NCBI GenBank assembly: GCA_029240815.1
Contig: JARDZO010000285.1
Span: 1-6,938 of the forward strand
From: Brevibacillus sp.
GTDB taxonomy: Bacteria > Bacillota > Bacilli > Brevibacillales > Brevibacillaceae
Length of the DNA: 6,938 nt
Reading direction: 5' to 3'
The translations under genes were made by a program, and so were the position numbers. Below the pieces are notes generated by a model. That model was not told the origin of the DNA and ran no database searches. It saw only the letters and a list, made by a program, of their open reading frames with translations. The first letter of the stretch is position 1; every line of letters starts with the position of its first letter. Below, piece after piece: positions 1-5,707 of this stretch.

Positions 1-480
1 GTTCGATTGGAACGCGAAGGCTATGATGCGGCGATTGTTGGTTGCGCAGGCGATCCTGGTATCGATGCCTATCGGGAGATTTGTACAAACATGCTCGTAG
101 TGGGACCAGGGATGAGCAGTTTTCATACTGCGGCTATGCTCGGTCGGAGATTCACGTTGCTGACAGTGGCCGACAGTATGGTGGCCAGCAGCTATGAATT
201 GATACAGAAGTCAGGACTGACGAGTAAGGTCGCATCTGTCTGCACCGTTGATATTCCCGTCCTGGAGTTATCCCATAATCGTGCGAAAACACTGGCAAAG
301 CTCGTTCAGATTGGCAGGGAAGCCATCGAGCGTGATCGCGCGGATGTACTGGTACTAGGATGCATGTCCATGGCCTTTATGCAGGTAGCGGAAGATATGC
401 AGAGCTTGCTCGGTATCCCGGTGATCAATCCGGCGAAAGCGGCGCTAAAGATGGTTGAATCAATGGTCAGCAGAGGTTGA
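1..480 (+). CDS. Asp/Glu/hydantoin racemase family protein, 5'-truncated by window edge
   Basis: The frame is open from the first base and ends with TGA at 478-480, so 159 C-terminal residues are visible and the start lies outside the window. The TTG at 7 is not a credible start because it would remove the first half of the fold. The Asp/Glu/hydantoin racemase superfamily is cofactor-independent and uses two cysteines as acid and base to invert an alpha carbon. Both are seen here: a GCAGDPG motif (Cys codon 43-45) and an LGCMSMAF motif (Cys codon 361-363). Family members are usually about 220-250 residues, so roughly 70-80 are missing. The protein is expected to be cytoplasmic. The M28-family gene begins 40 bp downstream on the same strand with no terminator between, which suggests an operon for use of an amino acid, hydantoin or peptide derivative. 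The substrate cannot be fixed from sequence; hydantoin racemase, aspartate racemase and maleate-isomerase-like members share these motifs. Confidence 0.85.
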   Translation, partial: VRLEREGYDAAIVGCAGDPGIDAYREICTNMLVVGPGMSSFHTAAMLGRRFTLLTVADSMVASSYELIQKSGLTSKVASVCTVDIPVLELSHNRAKTLAKLVQIGREAIERDRADVLVLGCMSMAFMQVAEDMQSLLGIPVINPAKAALKMVESMVSRG

Positions 481-520
481 AAGCATGAATGAACGATAAT
501 CATGATGGGAGAGAATTCAA

Positions 521-2299
521 TTGACTATTGCCTATAAAAATACGGAAAAAACCTTGTTGGATGAAATTAATCTGGATGCATCGAAAGTCATTCTGGAGCA
601 GTTCAGCACGCTTGTCCGTGAGTCATCCAGTGAAGATGAGCGCATTGCATTCAATCATCTCGTCAGCTTTTTGGAAAAATGGGGAGTGCCTCACAAGGTT
701 CATCACCCAGATTTATACCTGAGTGTCCCTGAACACGCAGGTGTAAAAGTAACATGCCCTGCTATCAAAGAAATCCGGGCGAAAACCCCAGCCTTCGCTG
801 TTTCCACAGGAGATCAATGGGTGAGCGGCGAGCTTGTCTACATCCCGTCCGGTCATGCTGCAGATATGCAAGAAGTATTTCATTCGCAGGTCAGTGTGGA
901 TTCTAGTGACGTGAAAGGGAAAGTGGTGATTACAGAAGGTCTCGCCATGCCAGGCAAAGTCGCCTCTTTCGACAAGCTTGGAGTACTGGGTGCGATCTTT
1001 GTCAACCCGGGCAAGAATATTCATGATGGAATTTGCACAACGATCTGGGGAGCACCTGATCTGGATACCATTGACAATGAGCCCAAGATTCCAGCGTTGG
1101 CAGTCAACCGTACGGATGGAGACGAGTTGATTGAATTGTGCAAGCAAGGCCAAGTGCAGGTTGAATTCCAGACGGTTCACAAAAAAGGTTGGTTTGCTTG
1201 CCCGCTGATTGACATTTTCATCGAAGGGACAGAGGAGCCGGAGAAATACGTACTGCTCCATGGGCACTTGGACTCGTGGCACGTAGGAATCGGAGACAAT
1301 ACGACGGGTGATGCAGCCATGCTGGAAATGGCTCGTGTCTTCTACAAGCATCGCGATAAGCTGAAGCGCAGCCTGAGGATCGCCATTTGGCCTGGTCACT
1401 CTACGGGACGATATGCGGGCTCCACTTGGTTTGCAGATACATTCGGGCTCGATCTGGATGCCAATTGTGTGGCGCAAGTGAACTGCGACTCTCCTGGCTG
1501 CCGCTGGGCTACTTCCTACGACTACAGCGAATGGATGAGCGAAGTGGATGAGCTATGCAAGGGTGCGATTCAGGATACAGTAAATCAGGGCTCGAAAGGC
1601 AGCAGACCATCCCGTGCCGGTGACTATTCGTTCAACAACATCGGGATTACGTCTTTCTACATGCTTTCCTCCAGTATGCCGGAGGAGTTGTTGAAGGAAA
1701 AAGGGTACTACCCAGTGGGCGGATGCGGTGCGAATATCGAGTGGCATACGGAAGATGATCTGCTGCACGTGGCAGATATGGACATTTTGCTAAAAGACAT
1801 CAAAATCTATACCGCTTCGATCCTGCGCGTGGTCAATGCATCTTTGCTGCCGTACAACTTTAGAAATACTGTGGATGAGTTCATGGAAACCATTCAATCC
1901 TATCAAGAAGCAGCAGGAAGCCATTTTAGCTTTGAGACGGCAATGACCGAAGCCAGAAATCTTCGTGCCGATCTGGAATCGTATTATCAAGCGATTGAAA
2001 GTTTGCAAAATGGAGAAGTGACCGATCCGCAAGTCAAGAAAGTGAATGAACAGCTGCAGGAACTTGGGCGCACCTTGATCACCATCAACTTCTCGCGGCG
2101 CGGCAAGTTCCGTCATGACCCTGCTCTGGATGTTCCCAAGCTGCCAGATATCGCGCCGGCCACCACCTTGAAAAGCCTTGTTCCCGATTCTCATCTGTAC
2201 AACGTTACCATCAATCACCTGACACGTGGGCAAAACCGCGTGACGTGGGCTTTAAAAGAAGCAAAGCGTATCATAAGACCTTTCACGAACAATGACTAG
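521..2299 (+). CDS. M28-family (transferrin-receptor/GCPII-like) putative aminopeptidase with PA insert
   Basis: This is a 592-residue protein without signal peptide or membrane segment, so probably cytoplasmic. The TTG start follows GGGAGAG with about 7 nt spacing; upstream ATGs are out of frame or hit a stop at once. Regions in order: an N-terminal part of the M28 fold (about 1-95), a PA-like insert (about 100-200, with VKGKVVITEG and LGAIFVNPG), the M28 core (about 240-435) and a helical C-terminus (about 460-592) resembling the dimerisation region of the transferrin receptor/glutamate carboxypeptidase group. Four of the five expected metal ligands are present: H249 (in HGHLDS), D259 (GDN), D323 (NCDSPG) and H409 (WHTEDD). 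The pair that should be Glu-Glu (catalytic base plus zinc ligand) is H293-S294 in the motif WPGHSTGRYAGS. It may be a peptidase with altered chemistry, an amidohydrolase-like enzyme, or a binding protein. The racemase gene lies 40 bp upstream, probably in the same operon. Family membership is firm; activity is uncertain. Confidence 0.88.
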   Translation: MTIAYKNTEKTLLDEINLDASKVILEQFSTLVRESSSEDERIAFNHLVSFLEKWGVPHKVHHPDLYLSVPEHAGVKVTCPAIKEIRAKTPAFAVSTGDQWVSGELVYIPSGHAADMQEVFHSQVSVDSSDVKGKVVITEGLAMPGKVASFDKLGVLGAIFVNPGKNIHDGICTTIWGAPDLDTIDNEPKIPALAVNRTDGDELIELCKQGQVQVEFQTVHKKGWFACPLIDIFIEGTEEPEKYVLLHGHLDSWHVGIGDNTTGDAAMLEMARVFYKHRDKLKRSLRIAIWPGHSTGRYAGSTWFADTFGLDLDANCVAQVNCDSPGCRWATSYDYSEWMSEVDELCKGAIQDTVNQGSKGSRPSRAGDYSFNNIGITSFYMLSSSMPEELLKEKGYYPVGGCGANIEWHTEDDLLHVADMDILLKDIKIYTASILRVVNASLLPYNFRNTVDEFMETIQSYQEAAGSHFSFETAMTEARNLRADLESYYQAIESLQNGEVTDPQVKKVNEQLQELGRTLITINFSRRGKFRHDPALDVPKLPDIAPATTLKSLVPDSHLYNVTINHLTRGQNRVTWALKEAKRIIRPFTNND

Positions 2300-2304
2300 G
2301 AACA

Positions 2305-2351
2305 TTCTTGTGAGACAAACTACCTGTAGCTTGCATTTTGTTTCACAAGGA
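2305..2351 (+). promoter_or_regulatory. Long intergenic hairpin occluding the ribosome site of the 54-aa gene
   Basis: The arms 2305-2319 and 2337-2351 form 15 consecutive pairs, 13 Watson-Crick and 2 G-U, around a 17-nt loop. The 3' arm contains the first part of the AAGGAGA ribosome site (2347-2353) of the gene starting at 2362. The 5' arm starts 6 nt after the stop codon of the M28 gene, within reach of a terminating ribosome. No T-run follows, so it is not a standard intrinsic terminator. It could hide the ribosome site, couple translation to the upstream gene, protect mRNA ends, or be a DNA operator. The pairing is seen directly; the role is inferred. Confidence 0.6.
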
Positions 2352-2361
2352 GAGATAGGCC

Positions 2362-2526
2362 ATGAAAGATAATAATAAGCAGCAGCCCCAAAATAAAGAG
2401 TTGGAAATCTTGGGAACTCACTCTGCAGGTATTACCGATTCATTTGAAACCCGCAAGGCTGCAGAGGGTGAGACTGTCGAACCTCCAAAACATCCAGGGG
2501 GCGCGGGTTCATCCGGGACTTATTAA
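2362..2526 (+). CDS. Small hydrophilic protein of unknown function, 54 aa
   Basis: An ATG start with AAGGAGA at 2347-2353 (8 nt spacing) opens a 54-codon frame ending in TAA at 2524-2526. The product is hydrophilic, has no cysteine, no signal peptide and no membrane segment. It begins with a KDNNKQQPQNKE-type polar stretch, has a central LEILGTHSAGITDSFETR segment and ends in a Pro/Gly-rich tail (PPKHPGGAGSSGTY). I do not recognise the family. The strong ribosome site, the clean stop and the intrinsic terminator 22 nt downstream support a real gene. Its neighbour is a CotF-type coat gene, and tiny hydrophilic proteins of this kind are common among sporulation genes, but a spore role is only inferred from position. 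The start region lies next to a hairpin that covers part of the ribosome site. Confidence 0.72.
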   Translation: MKDNNKQQPQNKELEILGTHSAGITDSFETRKAAEGETVEPPKHPGGAGSSGTY

Positions 2527-2548
2527 GGAGGAAGCTCGTGGCGCTTCG

Positions 2549-2580
2549 AGGACTAGGTCGAAAAAGCCTAGTCCTTTTTT
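2549..2580 (+). terminator. Intrinsic terminator after the 54-aa gene
   Basis: The stem 2549-2557 (AGGACTAGG) pairs perfectly with 2567-2575 (CCTAGTCCT), the loop is 9 nt, and a run of six T follows from 2575 to 2580. It lies 22 nt after the stop of the 54-residue gene and looks like a textbook rho-independent terminator. A frame opened by GTG at 2538 runs through it in phase with the downstream coat gene. Confidence 0.88.
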
Positions 2581-2645
2581 ATATGCGTTTTTCTGTATTC
2601 TCCACTGAAAACGCGTCATCATCAATGCTTATCAGCAAGGAATTG

Positions 2646-3041
2646 ATGGGAAGAGGCATACATGTAGCTGCGATGCCTCAGATGACTCAATGGAGAACAA
2701 CTGAACCAACTGCGGTTGGGCTTCAGCATCCACAAATGTTGGCACCCAATCCACATTCGACACGTCTATCCGACATGACGATCTCTACAATCATGCTTAA
2801 TTGGCATAAGACAGGCTCTGCTGTCGGGATGCTTTGGGCGGGTGAGTGTGAAGATCCGAAAATCAGGCAGTATCACGTGAATGGAGCGAATCTATGTCAG
2901 GAAATGGCATACGAAACGTGGCAGTACATGAATACCAAAGGTTATTACCAGGCCCCGCAACTTGCCGACCATACCATGAACACAATGATTAATGCCTATC
3001 AGCCACAGGCACAGCAACAACAGCAGCCTGTCTTGTTCTAA
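2646..3041 (+). CDS. Spore coat protein, CotF (Coat F) domain family
   Basis: From the ATG at 2646 the product has 131 residues. The central and C-terminal part matches the Coat F domain: a helical stretch with LSDMTISTIMLNWHK, an amphipathic helix with ECEDPKIRQYHVNGANLC, and the closing signature WQYMNTKGYYQAP. A Gln-rich tail (QAQQQQQPVLF) ends the protein. Coat F proteins are small helical proteins of the endospore coat, made in the mother cell. There is no signal peptide or membrane segment. The start is uncertain: ATG 2646 has AAGGAA only 3 nt upstream, ATG 2673 and 2682 lack a well-placed site, and the only strong ribosome site (AAGGAGG at 2525-2531) serves a GTG at 2538, which would place an intrinsic terminator inside the gene. 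I chose 2646 because it starts downstream of that terminator. A terminator at 3066-3094 closes the unit. The family call is good; the N-terminus is not settled. Confidence 0.8.
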   Translation: MGRGIHVAAMPQMTQWRTTEPTAVGLQHPQMLAPNPHSTRLSDMTISTIMLNWHKTGSAVGMLWAGECEDPKIRQYHVNGANLCQEMAYETWQYMNTKGYYQAPQLADHTMNTMINAYQPQAQQQQQPVLF

Positions 3042-3065
3042 CCTAATTGGAATGAATGAAAAGGC

Positions 3066-3094
3066 AAATGCCAACCAAATGTGGTTGGCATTTT
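3066..3094 (+). terminator. Intrinsic terminator after the coat gene, possibly bidirectional
   Basis: The stem 3066-3077 (AAATGCCAACCA) pairs with 3082-3093 (TGGTTGGCATTT) around a 4-nt loop, and the T-run 3091-3094 is followed by GTTATG. It lies 25 nt after the coat gene stop. On the minus strand the hairpin is followed by a T-rich stretch (TTTGCCTTTT), so it may also stop transcription of the convergent DUF2512 gene that ends at 3124. Confidence 0.82.
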
Positions 3095-3123
3095 GTTATG
3101 GATTACGTGTCTATCTAGACTGT

Positions 3124-3474
3124 TCACGTTTTTTGGCGTTCTGAATCCACGTCGAATCTTTTTAAAAAGTAATGATAGAGCAGTTCAACTACTCCTAAAA
3201 CGACAACCGTAAACAACAATTCTCCCCAAGTCAAAGACCAATTCATGAAGGCGGCGACTACCCATAGGTAGACGGCAGCCAGAATCGCATCTGAAATGGT
3301 CGCGACGATATTGTTTGAAGCTCGAAGGATCAGCTTATCTCCAATGAGATACGCGATGATCGATAACCCGATGGAAGTGACGATTGCAGACAAAACGGTT
3401 GCTTCTGTGTACCACAAGAGGAAGGGAACCAGGATGATGCCGTTCATGACGACCTTTACCAAAAACCGAACCAA
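3124..3474 (-). CDS. DUF2512 family integral membrane protein (YndM-like)
   Basis: This 116-residue protein starts with TTG (complement of 3472-3474), preceded on the minus strand by AAAGGAGA with about 7 nt spacing; the nearby ATG is out of frame. It is very hydrophobic with four predicted membrane helices at about 4-21, 26-48, 56-77 and 83-104, and a charged C-terminal tail (FDVDSERQKT) probably exposed to the cytoplasm. The motif YLIGDKLIL followed by NNIVATISDAILAAVYLW is what I associate with DUF2512, a family of small membrane proteins found in spore-forming Bacillota whose molecular function is unknown. Its neighbours are a coat gene (convergent) and a small hydrophilic gene (divergent). 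A minus-strand CATACTAT element at 3508-3515, close to the -10 of mother-cell sigma factors, would give a leader of about 30 nt holding the ribosome site. A sporulation role is inferred from that. Confidence 0.82.
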   Translation of the reverse strand: MVRFLVKVVMNGIILVPFLLWYTEATVLSAIVTSIGLSIIAYLIGDKLILRASNNIVATISDAILAAVYLWVVAAFMNWSLTWGELLFTVVVLGVVELLYHYFLKRFDVDSERQKT

Positions 3475-3507
3475 GGTAACATCTCCTTTCGAAAGTAGCG
3501 TTCTTGG

Positions 3508-3541
3508 ATAGTATGAATAAAAGAGTTATCCTTCATACGAT
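3508..3541. promoter_or_regulatory. Mirrored sporulation-type -10 elements (putative divergent promoters)
   Basis: The inverted repeat GTATGAA (3511-3517) and TTCATAC (3532-3538) reads as TTCATACTAT on the minus strand and TTCATACGAT on the plus strand. Each is one mismatch from the sigma-E -10 consensus CATACAnT at defined positions, and each points to one of the two divergent genes. Clear -35 elements are not seen: the best plus-strand ATA lies 14 nt upstream, shorter than usual. The repeat is certain; promoter function is tentative. The GGATA/TATCC pair at 3506-3510 and 3527-3531 adds a second, interleaved complementarity. Confidence 0.35.
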
Positions 3542-3677
3542 TTAGGGAGGCAAGCTTTTCAGGAAAGAACGCAGCAATACCTAATTCTTGTTGATCATTC
3601 GAACTTGTATACAACGCATCTTCCAGAATCAAACTAGAACGTACCTAAATCCGTCTCGGGAGGAACGGGGTGATTAG

Positions 3678-3830
3678 ATGGAGATCCGAGATACAAATCA
3701 AAACGAAGTTCAAATTGAACAGGATAAACAAGGTAAGACAGAAGACAAATTCAATGGCGAAACAAAGATTGAAAGCTGGGGATGGACGAATAACATTGAA
3801 CCCATGGGTAAACAAAACAATCAGGATTAA
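3678..3830 (+). CDS. Small hydrophilic protein of unknown function, 50 aa
   Basis: An ATG start preceded by GGGGTGAT (3667-3674) opens 50 codons ending in TAA at 3828-3830, just ahead of a terminator. The product is rich in Glu, Asp, Gln, Asn and Lys, with no cysteine and no hydrophobic segment; the only notable patch is ESWGWTNNIEPMG near residues 32-44. I do not recognise the family. An overlapping frame opened by GTG at 3670 also has a good GGGAGGA site, but it gives a Lys/Arg-rich product that runs through two terminator hairpins, so I prefer the frame given here. The leader from the putative promoter near 3534 would be about 130 nt. Placement among coat and DUF2512 genes hints at expression during sporulation, without direct proof. 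Confidence 0.6.
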   Translation: MEIRDTNQNEVQIEQDKQGKTEDKFNGETKIESWGWTNNIEPMGKQNNQD

Positions 3831-3849
3831 TTTCCCCTCGTTTACAAAG

Positions 3850-3880
3850 GCCTTCTTCATCCTTGGAAGGCTATTTTCTT
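3850..3880 (+). terminator. Intrinsic terminator after the 50-aa gene
   Basis: The stem GCCTTC (3850-3855) pairs with GAAGGC (3866-3871) around a 10-nt loop and is followed by TATTTTCTT. It lies 19 nt after the stop codon of the 50-residue gene. The stem is short but GC-containing and the T-rich tail is convincing. Confidence 0.65.
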
Positions 3881-3907
3881 TCCTGACTCCGATCAATATA
3901 AGGGAAT

Positions 3908-3938
3908 GGAAAATAAACCGCCCAACAGGGACGGTTTA
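3908..3938 (-). terminator. Intrinsic terminator of the ribonuclease J gene
   Basis: Read on the minus strand, TAAACCG (3938-3932), a bulged base, then CCC-loop-GGG and CGGTTTA (3920-3914) form a stem of 10 pairs with a 4-nt loop. TTTTCC follows at 3913-3908. It starts 32 nt beyond the rnj stop codon. It sits tail to tail with the plus-strand terminator at 3850-3880, so the convergent units are insulated from each other. Confidence 0.78.
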
Positions 3939-3969
3939 GGATTACGGAGGTCGATATTGGACAAGGAGC

Positions 3970-5631
3970 TTACACGTCCATAATGATGGGAAGGATCATG
4001 GGCCTGCGCTTTGTTTTGGAATAGACGAACTGACCAATTGATTCCTTTACTCCATGTTTTAATCGGCCCCATTGGTTCACGTTTTCTTCCTGCAGTTTAG
4101 TCAAGGCAAGCATCCCAATTCGACTCGCTTCCTCCATAAGTTCCTCGGCTTCAGGAGCAAATACGAATCCACGAGATATGAGTTCAGGACCAGAAAGGAT
4201 TTTCCCATCTGCTTTGCTTCGGGTAACGACAACGACGAGAATACCATCTTCCGAAAGGTGTTTACGGTCACGCAGAATGACTGATCCCACGTCACCAATG
4301 CCAAAACCATCAACGAGCGTATTTCCTGATGGGATCTTTCGTTGTTGAGTAGGTACCCCATCATTAAAATCGACGACATCTCCAATATTCACAATAAAGA
4401 TATCGCTTTTATCCATTCCCACGGATTCAGCTAGAAGACGGTGCTGATGCAGCATACGGTACTCTCCGTGGATCGGAATAAAATAAGTTGGTTTCATGAG
4501 CGTCAGCATGAGTTTCAGCTCTTCTTGACTTCCATGACCGGAAACATGCATGCCTGTAGCAGAACTAGAGCCGTAGATAACATGTGCCCCTAAAATAAAT
4601 AGATTATCTACAATGCGGGAGACATTCTTTTCGTTTCCTGGAATCGGCGATGAGGATAGAATTACCGTGTCTCCAGCCTCCACCTTCACACGCCGGTAAT
4701 TAGAAGTGGATAATCGAGACAAGGCTGCGTTTGGCTCCCCTTGGCTACCGGTACATAAGATGACGATTTGATTACGGTTGAGCTGATTTGCCTCTTCTGG
4801 CTCTACCAACATACCCTCAGGGACGTGCAAATAACCCTGTTCAGAGGCGATTCGTACGACATTTACCATGCTTCTTCCTAGCAGCATAAGTTTCCGGTTG
4901 GTTAATAACGCCGCATCAATTACTTGCTGCAGACGGTAGACATTCGAGGCAAAAGTAGAGACAAATATCTTGTGTTTTGCCTTGCCGAATGCTTCACGTA
5001 AATGATCACCCACATGCTTTTCAGATGGGGTGAACCCTGGTCGTTCAGCGTTTGTACTTTCAGACAATAAAACCAAAACACCCTTTTTCCCGATTTCAGC
5101 CATCCTGTGTATGTCCGGCGTCTGATTGTTAACGGGAGTCAAATCAAATTTAAAATCACCCGTATGGACGACTGTACCTTTTGGCGTATCAAAGACAACC
5201 CCTAAACAGTCGGGGATGCTATGGTTGGTCTGAAAGAAACTGATTGTTAGCGAGCCTAATGTGATCGTTGACTTCGAATCAATGGGAGTACGTACTGTCG
5301 TCTGCAAGAGACCATGCTCTTTTAACTTTTCTTCAATCAAACCTAAGGTCAATCTCGTTCCAAAGATAGGCATGTTGAATTGCCTTAACAAATAGGGAAT
5401 GCCGCCAATGTGATCTTCGTGGCCGTGCGTCACAATCAAGCCGCGAACTTTGTCAGGGTTTTCCAGTAGATAAGTAATGTCGGGGATAATCAGGTCAATC
5501 CCGAGCAAGCTTTCATCCGGAAATTTTGAGCCGCAGTCAATTAATACAATATCGTCCTCGTATTGAATGCCATACATATTCTTGCCTATCTCGTAAACTC
5601 CACCTAAAGAGAAGATAGAAAGTGTACTCAT
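3970..5631 (-). CDS. rnj: Ribonuclease J (beta-CASP metallo-beta-lactamase RNase)
   Basis: Ribonuclease J is a cytoplasmic RNase with endonuclease and 5'-to-3' exonuclease activity in mRNA decay and RNA maturation. From the ATG at 5629-5631 (GGGGGT 8 nt upstream) the product has 553 residues, close to B. subtilis J1 (555); in-frame GTG and TTG codons just upstream are alternatives. The metallo-beta-lactamase part carries THGHEDHIGG (H69, H71, D73, H74), H137 (TNHSIPD), D159 (HTGDFKFD) and, after the beta-CASP insert (about 205-365), H366 (SGHGSQEE) and H388 (PIHGEYRM). The C-terminal domain ends in KTKRRPMILPIIM. The metal site is intact, as in J1, while stretches such as HVSGHGSQEELKLM resemble J2. 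Odd changes are LGGVYEIGKN and LSESTNAERPG, where I expect LGGVGEIGKN and LSDSTN. The upstream gene is not rpoY, the neighbour in B. subtilis. It may be the main J1 or an additional paralogue. Confidence 0.95.
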   Translation of the reverse strand: MSTLSIFSLGGVYEIGKNMYGIQYEDDIVLIDCGSKFPDESLLGIDLIIPDITYLLENPDKVRGLIVTHGHEDHIGGIPYLLRQFNMPIFGTRLTLGLIEEKLKEHGLLQTTVRTPIDSKSTITLGSLTISFFQTNHSIPDCLGVVFDTPKGTVVHTGDFKFDLTPVNNQTPDIHRMAEIGKKGVLVLLSESTNAERPGFTPSEKHVGDHLREAFGKAKHKIFVSTFASNVYRLQQVIDAALLTNRKLMLLGRSMVNVVRIASEQGYLHVPEGMLVEPEEANQLNRNQIVILCTGSQGEPNAALSRLSTSNYRRVKVEAGDTVILSSSPIPGNEKNVSRIVDNLFILGAHVIYGSSSATGMHVSGHGSQEELKLMLTLMKPTYFIPIHGEYRMLHQHRLLAESVGMDKSDIFIVNIGDVVDFNDGVPTQQRKIPSGNTLVDGFGIGDVGSVILRDRKHLSEDGILVVVVTRSKADGKILSGPELISRGFVFAPEAEELMEEASRIGMLALTKLQEENVNQWGRLKHGVKESIGQFVYSKTKRRPMILPIIMDV

Positions 5632-5647
5632 CACCAATTACCCCCAT
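5537..5647 (-). other. Out-of-frame upstream ORF overlapping the rnj start (36 codons)
   Basis: On the minus strand AAGGAG (5661-5656) lies 8 nt before an ATG at 5647-5645, a better-placed site than that of rnj itself. The frame runs 36 codons to TGA at 5539-5537 and overlaps the first 95 nt of rnj in another phase. It is not in phase with rnj, and the rnj frame has a TAA at 5640-5638, so it is not an N-terminal extension. It could be a regulatory decoy or leader peptide, or coincidence. The product is not recognisable. Confidence 0.3.
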
Positions 5648-5707
5648 GAACAAGACTCCTTGGTTATGTACGTGCTTGCGTCAAACTTCGAACGATGGAA
5701 GAGGGAA

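Noticed and set aside
713..1477. Minus-strand open frame of 254 codons inside the M28 gene
   Set aside because: It lies wholly antisense to a well-supported family protein, has a low-quality Cys/His/Arg-rich composition and no recognisable motif.
1790..2233. Minus-strand open frame of 147 codons near the end of the M28 gene
   Set aside because: Antisense shadow of the helical C-terminal region; no family resemblance.
2657..2666. CATACATG as a sigma-E -10 for the coat gene
   Set aside because: The start site would fall at about 2671, at or past the candidate ATGs, leaving no leader or ribosome site.
3645..3896. Minus-strand frame of 83 codons, hydrophobic
   Set aside because: No ribosome site before the TTG start, and it lies antisense to the 50-residue gene and beyond the rnj terminator; the hydrophobicity is an effect of the complementary polar codons.
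3670..3939. Plus-strand frame from GTG 3670, 89 codons
   Set aside because: It has a fair ribosome site, but the product is Lys/Arg-rich like a shifted frame and it runs through two terminator hairpins; the 3678 frame ends neatly before the first terminator.
4101..4385. Additional open frames on both strands within rnj (4072-4284 plus, 4101-4385 minus)
   Set aside because: Both lie inside a strongly conserved enzyme gene and show no independent motif.
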